From: Arenibacter algicola
GTDB lineage: Bacteria; Bacteroidota; Bacteroidia; Flavobacteriales; Flavobacteriaceae
Reading direction: 5' to 3'
NCBI RefSeq assembly: GCF_018860365.1
Contig: NZ_JAHKPO010000014.1
Location: 186,001 to 250,000 of the forward strand
DNA: 64,000 nucleotides
Part shown: positions 48,388-57,798 of the stretch, piece after piece
How positions within the stretch are numbered: the stretch's first letter is position 1
How the letters are laid out: every line of letters starts with the position of its first letter
Translations under genes and position numbers: made by a program
Notes under the pieces: model-generated
The model's database searches: none
Told to the model about the DNA's origin: nothing
What the model saw: the letters and a program-made list of their open reading frames with translations, nothing else

Positions 48388-49515
48388 ATGCAAGATTATA
48401 AAAAATATATGTGCATTATAAGAAACAAGGTTTTGACCATGCTGTGGGTTTCAATTTTGCTCTGGGCCTGTACCGGTAAAGATGGAGTAGTGGGGGAGCC
48501 TGGCCTAAACAGCCTTGTGTTGGCTAAGGAAGAGCCTGCAGGACAGAATTGCAGCTTTGGTGGACTTCGCATTGAAAGCGGTTTGGATATTAACATGAAC
48601 AACCTATTGGACTCGGGTGAGGTTACCATGACCGAATTTGCCTGTAATGGTACCGATGCCCATACCACTCTGAGCACCTATGTAACCCTTCCCAAGGGAG
48701 CAGTATGTGCAAATGGGGGCATTCAATTGAATATGGGGATCGACAACAATGAAAACGCTGTCTTGGAACCTGAGGAAATTACTACAATTGTTAACCTATG
48801 TAACGGGACCCTTGGCACAACGACCCTTACCCGCCTTACCAGTGCGCCGATTGGGACAAAATGTGGGCTGGGTGGCGTGCAGATCGATTGGGGTACGGAT
48901 ATCAATGGAAACGGGCAACTTGATTTGGAAGAAATTGAAAACTCGGATATCATCTGTAATGGTGAAACAGGAGATAAGAGCCTGGTGAATATAGCCTATA
49001 ACAATCCCGATGAAAACTGTCTGGGCGGGGGCATTTTCATTTCGTCAGGGCTGGATGCCAATGCGAACAATATTTTGGAAGATGATGAAATTGGGATGAC
49101 CCGTTTTGTATGCGATGGTATTGATGGAAGGCCAAATGAAGAAATTCGGATACTCCTGTATCATCAAAATGGCGGAAGCTCAGGTTATAGAAACGATTAT
49201 GCAATTAATGTACTTCAATTCAATATCAACAATTGGGAAAATGCCACCGAGGTTTATTTATCGGCCACCATTCGCACCTCCAACAGCAATAATACGGCAA
49301 CGGCTGAATTGACGGATCGTTTTGGAAGAGTCATAGCCAACAGTGCCGTAAGTACCACGGATACGGAGTTTAGAACAGTTCTATCGGACAACTTTTTGGA
49401 GAATATTCCCGACGGGGAGACTACCTTAAGGTTATTTTTAGGTTGCGAGCTTTCGGATGAATTAATATATATAACAGGTAAAACTGAACTTATTATTGTT
49501 CAGCAACAGCCTTGA
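48388..49515 (+). CDS. DUF7151-repeat lipoprotein, copy 2
   Basis: This is a 375-residue tandem paralogue of the upstream gene with the same layout: lipobox (LLWAC), four Cys/Asp repeats (e.g. CSFGGLRIESGLDINMNN, DINGNGQLDLEE, DANANNILEDDE), and a C-terminal domain starting PNEEIRILLYH and ending YITGKTELIIVQQ. Some of the Ca-like loops are less acidic here (NMNNLL). An alternative start ATG is at 48409, and either start leaves a good signal peptide. The 8-bp gap implies co-translation, so two related surface proteins are made together. Confidence 0.78.
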   Translation: MQDYKKYMCIIRNKVLTMLWVSILLWACTGKDGVVGEPGLNSLVLAKEEPAGQNCSFGGLRIESGLDINMNNLLDSGEVTMTEFACNGTDAHTTLSTYVTLPKGAVCANGGIQLNMGIDNNENAVLEPEEITTIVNLCNGTLGTTTLTRLTSAPIGTKCGLGGVQIDWGTDINGNGQLDLEEIENSDIICNGETGDKSLVNIAYNNPDENCLGGGIFISSGLDANANNILEDDEIGMTRFVCDGIDGRPNEEIRILLYHQNGGSSGYRNDYAINVLQFNINNWENATEVYLSATIRTSNSNNTATAELTDRFGRVIANSAVSTTDTEFRTVLSDNFLENIPDGETTLRLFLGCELSDELIYITGKTELIIVQQQP

Positions 49516-49708
49516 TCATTAAAGTTGGAAGGGTATGTGAGCAAGTGTATGGAAGTTTTGACACCAAACTATATTCACTTACTGTAATTTTTATTTAAGG
49601 TAGAATTTAACTGTATGGATTTAACTTTTGGGGCATTGCGCTACCATACTTAGTGTATTTATTAAACCATATAAACCGGTATTTAATGATTATAAGTCAA
49701 TTGATCTT

Positions 49709-51412
49709 ATGAAAAAACTATTCTATATTCTTTTTGCCTCCCTTTTTGTTATTTCATGTTCTTCCGAGAATGAAGCCCCTATTTTACCCATAGATGATGG
49801 AGCTTTAATAGATAATGATTCGTTGGTGAAGGAAGGGAAGCAGGTTTTTCGAATAGATTTAAAAGAGCTTTCCGCAAAAACGGCTTTAGGCAGTGGCCAA
49901 AAAAATCTTGACCCTTCATTTGCCCATGTAAGCATAATCGACAGTGATGGTGTTTCAATTTTCACTAGAGAAAAGCTTGTTTTGACAAAGTTGGGCGACA
50001 GCCGTATCACTGCTGAAATTGCCTTAGAAACCGGCACTTATAGCTTGATAGAATTTATTGTAACCGATGAAAATGATATTGTCATTTCTATAGCTCCTAA
50101 AGAAGATTCAGTTTTAGCCCAATTCGCTACAAGTCCTTTACCCTTTGATTTTGATGTGTCAACAAATGAAACAAAAGAAACCGCTACAGAAAATATTAAT
50201 GCTGCCGGGTATACTTCCGTTGATTTTGGTTATACGGGATTAAGTTTGACATTCCCCGATAATACTGATTTCTTCAGCATGATTGTAGATGATTCAGATG
50301 CCACTACGAGAAAAGTCCTGAACTTAAAATCGATCACCGGATCCACCTATTTGGTCAATTGGGGAGATGGTACAATAGATGAATATGTATCCACCATAAA
50401 TAATTCGGGTATTGAGAATGATATATCACACAACTATGCCCAAAAAGGGGTGTATACCATCACCGTTAGCGGAGCTATTGAAGCCATTGAATTCCTAGAT
50501 TTTGGTAGTGATCAAGGTGACAACTACGAAAGCCATCTTACTTCAATGGACATCGACAAATTAACTTTGCTCAAATCATGTCAATTATATCTTGGAAAAC
50601 TTACAAGCCTGAATACCTCTGAAAATAAGGCTCTAGAATATTTAGGGCTTGGGAAAAATCAAATAACAAGTTTGGATTTTAGCAACAATCCTAACTTGAA
50701 AACTGTTTGGATACGTGACAATCAATTAACCGGGTTGAACGTAACACAAAATCCTAATTTGGAATTCCTGTGGGTCGATGGCAATCAAATTTCAGTCTTA
50801 GACCTATCCAATAATTCTAAATTAAAAGTGGTTTTGGCGCGGGAAAATAACCTAAGTAGTATAGATTTCTCCAAAAACTTGGAATTGGAACGATTCGATA
50901 TCGCAAATAATACCATAGAGACCATCGATATTTCGTCAAATCTCCCCTTAACGGAAATCAACGTAGGGGCAAATAGTCTAAGCAGTATAGACCTTTCAAA
51001 AAACATCGATCTTGTTCGCATCGATTTGTACGCGAATCAACTGACCACCATTAACCTATCGACGAATCATAAGTTGAGGGATTTATATATTGATAACAAT
51101 GCGTTGTCGGAGATAGACTTATCCGCAAATTCCCTTTTGGAACGCCTTATTATAGGTAATAATAATTTAAGCACTCTTGACACAACTGCGAACCTTAAAA
51201 TATTTGATTTGGACGTTAATAACAATCAATTGACTGGCGGAAGGTTGGATGAAATAATCTCGAGAGTCTATGAACAAACCATTTTATATCCAGTCTCAAA
51301 TGGATATATCAATTACAGCCATAATCCTGGAATGGATGACATAGCCAATGCCACCATAGTAAAGATGAATGAATTGGTTCTAGATTATAACTGGGTTTTT
51401 ATAGGTAACTAG
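49709..51412 (+). CDS. Leucine-rich-repeat lipoprotein with PKD-like region
   Basis: This protein has about 567 residues and a lipobox FVISC (Cys about residue 16). The N-terminal region is a beta domain (FRIDLKELSAKTALGSGQKN). A PKD-like stretch follows (YLVNWGDGTIDEYV ... HNYAQKGVYTITVSG, about residues 205-250), then about a dozen LRR units of 21 residues of the pattern LxxLxLSxNxxLxxLxxxxN (e.g. LDLSNNSKLKVVLARENNLS). The strand motif is of the type seen in Bacteroidota surface LRR proteins. ATG 49709 is chosen because it starts the signal peptide. Confidence 0.85.
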   Translation: MKKLFYILFASLFVISCSSENEAPILPIDDGALIDNDSLVKEGKQVFRIDLKELSAKTALGSGQKNLDPSFAHVSIIDSDGVSIFTREKLVLTKLGDSRITAEIALETGTYSLIEFIVTDENDIVISIAPKEDSVLAQFATSPLPFDFDVSTNETKETATENINAAGYTSVDFGYTGLSLTFPDNTDFFSMIVDDSDATTRKVLNLKSITGSTYLVNWGDGTIDEYVSTINNSGIENDISHNYAQKGVYTITVSGAIEAIEFLDFGSDQGDNYESHLTSMDIDKLTLLKSCQLYLGKLTSLNTSENKALEYLGLGKNQITSLDFSNNPNLKTVWIRDNQLTGLNVTQNPNLEFLWVDGNQISVLDLSNNSKLKVVLARENNLSSIDFSKNLELERFDIANNTIETIDISSNLPLTEINVGANSLSSIDLSKNIDLVRIDLYANQLTTINLSTNHKLRDLYIDNNALSEIDLSANSLLERLIIGNNNLSTLDTTANLKIFDLDVNNNQLTGGRLDEIISRVYEQTILYPVSNGYINYSHNPGMDDIANATIVKMNELVLDYNWVFIGN

Positions 51413-52016
51413 TTATATAAATCAATCTTTCAAAATATTCCGTACATAAAGGAATTAGTGTCTTTATTAATTAAACCTCTGCAGATTTCGCCGGCACGCC
51501 AGCTTTCTTGATTATTGCTTCGGCCACAGGCTAAACCAATAATACGGCATAAAAATAGAAAATCTTATAGATCTTTTATTTTTTGAGCGGGTTGGGGCGA
51601 AGGCAAAGTTATTACTAAAATATCCTGCGCCTACTTGCCATGGATTTCTGCACTGTAGGGTTATGTAACTTGAGTTTTGGTTACTTTCGAATTAAAAAAA
51701 ATGAGGTAGTGAAAGGGCCTATCAAAAACAGTAGACCTGCAATGCATAAATCGAGCAATTTTGCTTGGTTTATGGACTCCTTTACAAAATCATAAAAACT
51801 TCGTCAATGAACTCTTTTTTAACTGCCCGTAAGTAGGCATTTGGGAGATGGCTATTTATTCAAAAAAAATAAAAATTTAAGTACACATGTTTTCAAGGAG
51901 TTAACCAATTATAACAGCAATGTGATGTTTTTCTTACAATATAAATATAACTGGTGCGTTTTTCTTTTCAATTAAATTTTGATATAAATATAAACCAAAT
52001 CAATCCAATCTATTTT
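51413..52016. repeat. Gap containing dispersed repeat copy B (51527-51617)
   Basis: CAGGCTAAACCAATAATACG opens a 91-bp segment (51527-51617) that matches 62173-62263 with about a dozen mismatches. It includes AATCTTATAGATCTTTT (the decayed hairpin core) and GGCAAAGTTATTACTA. A further shared motif, GGTTATGTAACTTGAG, is near 51659 and is common to copy A. The rest of the 604 bp has no gene. Confidence 0.7.
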
Positions 52017-52793
52017 ATGAAAAAACATTTAAAAATTATTGCTAGTTGTGTATTGTTGTCGTCTATTGCACTTACCTCATGTAGTGTAGATGATGGCGTT
52101 GATGGAGCTATGGGTCTCCAAGGTATTCAAGGTGAGCAGGGTATTCAGGGTGAGCAGGGACCTAAGGGAGACAAAGGGGAAACTGGTGATACAGGAGCCG
52201 ACGGCCAAGATGGTGTTGATGGAATCGATGGACAGGATGGAGTTGACGGCCAAGATGGTGTTGATGGAATCGATGGACAAGATGGAATTGATGGACAAGA
52301 TGGCAAAGATGGTATTGATGGACAAGATGGTGCCGATGGTCAAGATGGTGTGGATGCCACAGTGGTTGCCAGTACTTGGATCGCTCTAACGGAAAACGAT
52401 TTTACACCTTCTCCAAAGACAAGTGGTGGTTACGGGACTATGTACGACTCCAGTTACACCACTGCCCTGTTAACGCAAACAGCTTTGGATCAGGATGTAA
52501 TTTTGGTATATCTTAAATTAAGTTCGGGCCAAATTGTTCAAATGCCCTATGTATATCATTCAGACGATCATGCGGCAGTTGCATATACCGCTATATTATC
52601 ATTGAATAGTTTAGGAATCAATGTAACACCTTCCTATGATGTTCAATACTTGGGAATAACAGATCCGTTGGAAATCAGTGTTAGGTTTGTAATCATTCCG
52701 GCTACAACCATAGCACCTACGGCTAAAGGCGTCCAGAAGGATTTTAAGAAAATGAGTTATGAAGAAGTAATTTCTTATTTCGATTTACAATAG
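52017..52793 (+). CDS. Collagen-like-repeat lipoprotein (long)
   Basis: This protein has about 258 residues and a lipobox ALTSC (Cys about residue 21). A Gly-X-Y tract follows, about 90 residues long, first of the GIQGEQG kind and then of the GQDGVDGIDG kind, with Asp at nearly every third position. A globular C-terminal domain of about 135 residues ends in MSYEEVISYFDLQ. The domain and its last residues match the end of the lipoprotein at 5035. The Asp-rich tract could bind calcium. ATG 52017 is the start of the signal peptide. A terminator follows. Confidence 0.82.
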   Translation: MKKHLKIIASCVLLSSIALTSCSVDDGVDGAMGLQGIQGEQGIQGEQGPKGDKGETGDTGADGQDGVDGIDGQDGVDGQDGVDGIDGQDGIDGQDGKDGIDGQDGADGQDGVDATVVASTWIALTENDFTPSPKTSGGYGTMYDSSYTTALLTQTALDQDVILVYLKLSSGQIVQMPYVYHSDDHAAVAYTAILSLNSLGINVTPSYDVQYLGITDPLEISVRFVIIPATTIAPTAKGVQKDFKKMSYEEVISYFDLQ

Positions 52794-52812
52794 GATAAGT
52801 TTATCGATATAA

Positions 52813-52855
52813 AAAAAAAGACGTTCTTTCCAACTGTGGGGAGAACGTTTTTTTA
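52813..52855 (+). terminator. Rho-independent terminator after the collagen-like gene
   Basis: ACGTTCT (52821-52827) pairs with AGAACGT (52842-52848), with CC/GG extending the stem, an A-run before it and a T-run after it. Confidence 0.85.
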
Positions 52856-53253
52856 TATGTTTAATTTTCATTTTGGCTTAAGGTTACTCTTGCCAACTGA
52901 GCGTTTTAAAGCCATAGAATTACAGTGCCTTCTCTTTCTTTTTTTGCAAGGTGGGGCGAAGGCAAACTTGTTGCTACGTTCATGAATTAATTAACTATAG
53001 AATAGCTAGGATCATGTTTTTTATTAGGCCTCCCAAAATTTAAGTCAAAACAGGGCGGAGCGTAATGAATATGTCCAGTGGACTTATTTACTGAACGAGC
53101 CAGCTTGTGTGCAGGCAATTAATCATTCAAGGAGCATCTATAATTTAGCGCAGAAGCTATACTTATAAAAAATATATGTTCTCAATATTACATTGGTAAT
53201 GTTCTATCCCTTTGTACGACCAAACGCAGGATGAACTGTTAAAGAAAGAATGA
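52856..53253. other. Gap with a weak copy (C) of the dispersed repeat
   Basis: GGTGGGGCGAAGGCAAACTTGTTGCTAC (52952-52979) with a following TTCATGAATTAATTAAC resembles repeat copies A, B and D. A GTCCA-G-TGGAC palindrome lies near 53080. No gene was seen. Confidence 0.45.
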
Positions 53254-54237
53254 ATGCTGAAGCAAAACAATAAACTCCGGACATTTAAAACCCTGAATTA
53301 TCATAAAGCTATTCGCATCCCTTTGCTTCAGTTTATAATTCCACTATTTCTTTTCACACAAATCAGTGTAAAAGCTCAGGTAAATGATGGGCGTTTACCC
53401 CTCATTATTGATACCGATACGGCAAATGAGGTAGATGATCTTTATGCCATTGTACGGGCAATTGCAGAGCCCAAATTCAATATTCTTGGCATTACTTCGG
53501 CCCAGTTTCATACATCACCATTGGCAACGGATAGTAGTGTTTATGAAAGCCAAAGAATTAATGAAAGAATACTAAAGTTAATGGGGCAGAATGCTATTCC
53601 GCTTCCATTGGGGAGTAATGTACCCATTAATAATAGTACAGAACCAGCTAGTTCCCCTGCTTCCAATTTTATAGTTGATATGGCGCATAAATTGCCCGCC
53701 GGTCAAAAATTGAATGTAGTTGTATTAGGTTCTTGTACCAATGTTGCCAGTGCTATATTGGAGGATCCGTCCATTATTCCACAATTGAAAGTACACTATC
53801 TTGGTTTTTGGCATAATGTGGAAACCAATACTTATAACAAAAAGGAATTCAATACAGGAAATGACCCTAAAGCGGTAGAGATACTTCTAAATACCGAAGG
53901 TCTAGATCTTACTGTAATGACGGCAACTACCAGTCAGCACCTTGTGTTTTCAAAAGCAGAAGTAGATGGTAATTTGAAGAATAGGGGAGGTGTCTCCGAT
54001 TATCTCATAAACCGATGGGAAACCTATGAACGCTGGTGGACAAAAGAAGATCCGGAAAAGAGAAGCTGGATTATGTGGGATGTCGCTATCATAGAAGCAC
54101 TGGCCCGTCCCGAATTATCAAAAACCGAAACTTTTTTAACGCCTACAGAAAATACGCAACGCTTAATAAACATCCATACCGAAATAGAGGTAGAAAATAT
54201 GAAAACAGATTTCTGGCAAAGCTTAAAAAAAATATAA
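53254..54237 (+). CDS. Exported nucleoside hydrolase
   Basis: This 327-residue protein has a signal peptide (about residues 1-42, ending VKAQ). The nucleoside-hydrolase metal-binding motif is RLPLIIDTDTANEVDDLYAI (Asp cluster, about residues 47-66). VVVLGSCTNVASAI and FNTGNDPKAVEIL correspond to the substrate/Ca loop, and MWDVAIIEAL is near the end, with a His-Asp pair less clear. Members cleave the N-glycosidic bond of ribonucleosides. Export to the periplasm suggests scavenging of nucleosides. It is followed 10 bp later by a methylthioribose-kinase-like gene, so the pair may be one unit. Confidence 0.82.
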   Translation: MLKQNNKLRTFKTLNYHKAIRIPLLQFIIPLFLFTQISVKAQVNDGRLPLIIDTDTANEVDDLYAIVRAIAEPKFNILGITSAQFHTSPLATDSSVYESQRINERILKLMGQNAIPLPLGSNVPINNSTEPASSPASNFIVDMAHKLPAGQKLNVVVLGSCTNVASAILEDPSIIPQLKVHYLGFWHNVETNTYNKKEFNTGNDPKAVEILLNTEGLDLTVMTATTSQHLVFSKAEVDGNLKNRGGVSDYLINRWETYERWWTKEDPEKRSWIMWDVAIIEALARPELSKTETFLTPTENTQRLINIHTEIEVENMKTDFWQSLKKI

Positions 54238-54247
54238 AAAATACAGT

Positions 54248-55225
54248 ATGTACCTAGACGCTACTACTTCAATTGCAGATATTGGGATTTGTTTAAATAA
54301 TATTGGTTTTATTGATCCAAAACACGAACAAATTCTCTCCGTTGAAAAGCCAGGTGAGGGAAACATGAACGTTGTCCTTAGAATCCGTACCAATAAGCGT
54401 TCTTTTATTGTAAAGCAATCACGGCCATTTGTTCAAAAATATCCACAGATAAATGCTCCCATTGAGCGTATTGATGTAGAGTATCAATTCTACAAAGCAG
54501 TTACAAACAAGGCTATTGAACCACATATACCTAAAATTCTAGCATATAATGCAGACAACCATTTATTAATCCTGGACGACTTAGGGGATTGTAAGGATAT
54601 GTCCTACCTGTATGATGAAAGAAATATTAGCACCGCCCAATTGTATCAGCTTTTGGATATTGCTTCCCAGATCCATACATCCAAGCCCATAGAATATCCT
54701 GAAAATATGGAATTGCGATTACTTAATCACCAACACATATTTGTACTGCCTTTTCTTAAGGAAAGTGATTTCTCCCTTAATGCTATTCAGGAAGGACTTC
54801 AGGAACTCGCTCTTAACTATAGAACTGATGAAACATTAAAAAAGGAGATTGCAAAGGTGGGAGAACAGTACCTGTCCCAGGGCAATGTTCTTTTGCATGG
54901 TGATTATTATCCCGGGAGTTGGATGACACAAGGAGACCACATCTACCTAATTGATCCAGAATTCAGCTTTATGGGATTTGCCGAATTCGACATTGGGGTA
55001 CTGGCGGCACATAGTATTATGATTACGATGGATATGGCTTGTCTTCAAACAATAAAAGAAGGGTATCCCGGAAGGCTGAACGAACACTTACTTGTTCAAG
55101 TGGCCGGAATAGAGGTGATGCGCAGAATAATAGGTTTGGCCCAACTGCCTTTAGTAAGATCCATTCAAGAAAAAAAGTTGCTCTTGGAGATGGCCCGTGC
55201 TTTGATTATGGATAAAGGCAGTTAA
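54248..55225 (+). CDS. Methylthioribose kinase-like / aminoglycoside phosphotransferase-family kinase
   Basis: This 325-residue protein resembles MtnK-like kinases of the APH fold. GEGNMNVVLRIRT is the nucleotide-binding loop, FIVKQSRPFVQKYPQINAP the Lys region, VLLHGDYYPGSWM the catalytic HGDxxPGS loop with Asp, and LIDPEFSFMGFAEFDIGVLAAH the metal-binding DPE. These segments, including the 'RPFVQKYPQI.AP' run, are close to 5-methylthioribose kinases; the substrate could also be another ribose-like sugar. It is cytosolic. The operon with the nucleoside hydrolase suggests salvage of a ribosyl product. Confidence 0.75.
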   Translation: MYLDATTSIADIGICLNNIGFIDPKHEQILSVEKPGEGNMNVVLRIRTNKRSFIVKQSRPFVQKYPQINAPIERIDVEYQFYKAVTNKAIEPHIPKILAYNADNHLLILDDLGDCKDMSYLYDERNISTAQLYQLLDIASQIHTSKPIEYPENMELRLLNHQHIFVLPFLKESDFSLNAIQEGLQELALNYRTDETLKKEIAKVGEQYLSQGNVLLHGDYYPGSWMTQGDHIYLIDPEFSFMGFAEFDIGVLAAHSIMITMDMACLQTIKEGYPGRLNEHLLVQVAGIEVMRRIIGLAQLPLVRSIQEKKLLLEMARALIMDKGS

Positions 55226-55262
55226 GGTTTTTTGGTAGCTCATAATTCGCGTAGTTGAAATT

Positions 55263-55421
55263 TTATGGGCGCCTGACCTTCTCATTCAGGCGGGCCTGCC
55301 CGACTTCATCTTTCAGGCGAGCCTGCCCGACTTTATCATATAGGCGGGCTTATTTTGCGACCTAAAGCCTGTCCTGAGTACTTCGGCTTAGCTCAGTACA
55401 GGCTCCGTCGAAGGGATAGGA
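55263..55421. repeat. GC-rich tandem and palindromic repeats
   Basis: A 27-bp unit, CAGGCGGGCCTGCCCGACTT plus ATC-rich bases, occurs at 55287 and 55314 and partly at 55341 (TAGGCGGGCT). Further on, CCTGTCCTGAG...CTCAGTACAGG (about 55370-55404) is an inverted repeat with CTTCGGCTTAG in the loop. CGTCGAAGGG follows and belongs to a motif common in Flavobacteriia intergenic regions. The gap 55226-55589 has no gene. Confidence 0.65.
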
Positions 55422-55589
55422 GGTAAGGCAATGAGCGTGGAAGAATATTAAAATAAACCCATTCATGCAATGGCTATTCGCAAGAAATGGATATCAAATT
55501 TGTTTAAAAGGCAAAAATTAGACTAAGGGATCTGACTGCCTGCGCACGAACAAAAATAATGCGTACCTTATATTCAAAATAGTTTGAAA

Positions 55590-56687
55590 ATGGATAGAAG
55601 GAACTGGATATCAAAGGCAACACTGGGCTCAACAGCCGTGATGATGCTTCCACATTTAGGAATAGCTATGCCTAAAACGAACCTAGGTGAGGCCTATCTA
55701 AGATTAGCTTCCAATGAAAACCCATATGGGTGTTCAGAACAAGTGAAAAAGTCTTTTTCAACTTCAGCTTCGGCTATTAATAGATATGCTTTTGCGTCAA
55801 TTCCTGAACTAAAATTAGCCCTGGCAAAACGTTTCCAGCTAACATCGGAAAACATTTTATTGGGTGCGGGCTCCTCCGGTCTCTTGGAAGCCGTCGCCCA
55901 GTTCATGTTACAAAGAGAAGGTGATGTAACCACTGCCACACCTACCTTTGATATATTACCTGCAATGTTGGAAAAGTTTGGCAGAAAAACACACTACATT
56001 CCCTTAAAACAAGATCATACCCTCGATTTAAATGCTATGTTGGACAAGACCAAAGAGCATCCGGGTTTGGTATATATCGTAAATCCTAATAACCCTATTG
56101 GTACAGCGGTAGGTCCTAAAGAGCTTAGACAGTTTATTACTGAGGCCACTAAATATTCCTATGTATTAATTGATGAAGCCTATCTTGAATTTTGCGATAA
56201 CTCGGAATCGATGATAGATATGGTTGTAAATCCAAGGGTCATGGTTATCAAAACCTTCTCCAAGGTATATGGTTTGGCAGGGCTACGTATCGGTTATGGT
56301 TTTGCTCATGCAGCGTGGGTCGATGCATTGGAAAAATACATGATTTTTGCAGGTCTCCCTATATCCTCCCCAGCCTTTTCTGTTGCTACAGCTGCCCTTG
56401 ATGACCAAAATTTTGTAGATTTTGTGGTGCAAAAAAACACAGAATCCAAAACCATTGTAGTGGAAACTTTGCGCAAATTGAAAATCGACTACATTCCGTC
56501 CCAGACCAGTTTTATTCTCTTTGATATTTCTAAATATCCAACGGAGTTTATGACAGACATGAAAAACAAGGGAATATTGATCGGGACCCGTGATTATTTG
56601 GGCAAGAATTGGTGTAGGGTGAGTATGGGAACGGTGGAAGAAACTAAAGAATTTACTAAAGTGCTTACCGAACTTTGGAAGGCATAA
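55590..56687 (+). CDS. Tat-exported class I/II PLP-dependent aminotransferase (HisC-like)
   Basis: This protein has about 365 residues. The N-terminus MDRRNWISKATLGSTAVMML has a twin-arginine and a hydrophobic stretch, so it is probably Tat-exported. Aminotransferase features are RLASNENPYGCSEQVKKS, LLGAGSSGLLEAV, IVNPNNPIGTAV, VLIDEAYLEF, and the PLP-Lys region TFSKVYGLAGLRIGYG. The layout is like histidinol-phosphate aminotransferase, but a Tat signal is unusual and implies a periplasmic amino-acid or oxo-acid transaminase. ATG 55590 gives the RR motif; an in-frame TTG six bases earlier is less likely. Confidence 0.83.
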   Translation: MDRRNWISKATLGSTAVMMLPHLGIAMPKTNLGEAYLRLASNENPYGCSEQVKKSFSTSASAINRYAFASIPELKLALAKRFQLTSENILLGAGSSGLLEAVAQFMLQREGDVTTATPTFDILPAMLEKFGRKTHYIPLKQDHTLDLNAMLDKTKEHPGLVYIVNPNNPIGTAVGPKELRQFITEATKYSYVLIDEAYLEFCDNSESMIDMVVNPRVMVIKTFSKVYGLAGLRIGYGFAHAAWVDALEKYMIFAGLPISSPAFSVATAALDDQNFVDFVVQKNTESKTIVVETLRKLKIDYIPSQTSFILFDISKYPTEFMTDMKNKGILIGTRDYLGKNWCRVSMGTVEETKEFTKVLTELWKA

Positions 56688-56735
56688 AATCATATTAATC
56701 AGCTATGTTTTTGAAATTTAAGTTTAAAAAGAATC

Positions 56736-57665
56736 ATGAATAAACTCGTTCTTTTACAGACATTATGCGTTTTCTTGAGTTTTTGGTCATCTGCCCAGGT
56801 TGCTGCCGTGGATGCCCTACAATACCCACCCTGTAAAGAGGAGGATATACCGCACTATAATGCTTACATGGTGGGTAGCCCACCAAAGATCGATGGCCGT
56901 CTGGATGATTCGGTTTGGCAAACTGCACCAACCTCACCCAGCTTTAGGGATCTGATTTCTGGAACGGAGACCATCCATGATACAAGGGCCGCGGTGCTGT
57001 GGGATGATGAATATTTATATGTTGCCTATTGGGTAGAGGAACCCAATGTTCAGGCTACCCTAACGGAACGCGATGCCTTGATTTACAAGGATAACGATGT
57101 AGAGCTTTTCATTGCGGGACAGGATACTTATTATGAATTTGAGATCAATTCTTTTGGAACTATCTATGAGGTTTTCTTTATTTGGGAAGATTCGGATTCA
57201 TATAAAAACGGAGTCTATGATTCCATCCCTGAATTTAGTAGCGACCAACCAGGTAGGAAACCCTTTTCGGGAGTAGGTTATCAACCGCATCCGCGAGGAG
57301 GCCGGATCGGGTATTGGAATTGGGACTTCCCGGGATTAAAAAGCGCTGTTTATATTGATGGCACTATAAATGATGATAGTGATCGGGATCGGGGCTGGAC
57401 GGTAGAATTGGCCATTCCATGGTCGGGCATGTCAGCATTGGCTTTAGGGGACAACAGGAGCTTGCCGCCCAATGAAGAGGATATCTGGCGAATGGATTTT
57501 TCAAGGTTTAATCAGTACAAGGAGGCTGTTCCGGCTGAGGACAGCGGGGGATGGGTATGGAGTCCCCATGGTGTTTGGGATTCCCATGTTCCCGAATGTT
57601 TTACGTACATCCACTTTTCAAAGAAGGATGTTTCTCTAATAAAAGGAGAAACAGAAAGGAAGTGA
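56736..57665 (+). CDS. Secreted CBM9-like carbohydrate-binding protein
   Basis: This 309-residue protein has a signal peptide (about residues 1-22, FWSSAQ). A family-9-type carbohydrate-binding domain follows: PKIDGRLDDSVWQTAP, AAVLWDDEYLYVAYWVEEPN, YKDNDVELFIAGQDTYYEFEINSFG, GWTVELAIPWSGM and DIWRMDFSRFNQY. The CBM9-like family binds the reducing ends of plant polysaccharides or has adapted to other ligands. The function of the single-domain form in Bacteroidota is not established. It is 48 bp downstream of the aminotransferase on the same strand. Confidence 0.85.
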   Translation: MNKLVLLQTLCVFLSFWSSAQVAAVDALQYPPCKEEDIPHYNAYMVGSPPKIDGRLDDSVWQTAPTSPSFRDLISGTETIHDTRAAVLWDDEYLYVAYWVEEPNVQATLTERDALIYKDNDVELFIAGQDTYYEFEINSFGTIYEVFFIWEDSDSYKNGVYDSIPEFSSDQPGRKPFSGVGYQPHPRGGRIGYWNWDFPGLKSAVYIDGTINDDSDRDRGWTVELAIPWSGMSALALGDNRSLPPNEEDIWRMDFSRFNQYKEAVPAEDSGGWVWSPHGVWDSHVPECFTYIHFSKKDVSLIKGETERK

Positions 57666-57772
57666 AGCATTTAAATCCTATTGTGCTGATTTGTTAAAGA
57701 TTTTATGGGCTGTAGAGGTCAATCTGTGTGGAGTGGGTTCTTTGTGTAATTAATTTTAAGGATTTAATTTTA

Positions 57773-57780
57773 TAGATTTG
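57773..57780 (+). promoter_or_regulatory. TAnnTTTG -7 element upstream of TolB/TPR/AraC regulator
   Basis: TAGATTTG is a perfect -7 element that lies only 18 bp before the predicted TTG start. No well-spaced TTG was found upstream, so this is a partial promoter call. Confidence 0.4.
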
Positions 57781-57798
57781 TTTTAGCAAATCAACACT

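Noticed and set aside
55287-55350. 27-bp tandem repeat as a mini-CRISPR
   Set aside because: The units are directly adjacent with no spacers, and the whole element is a GC-rich REP-like palindrome region.
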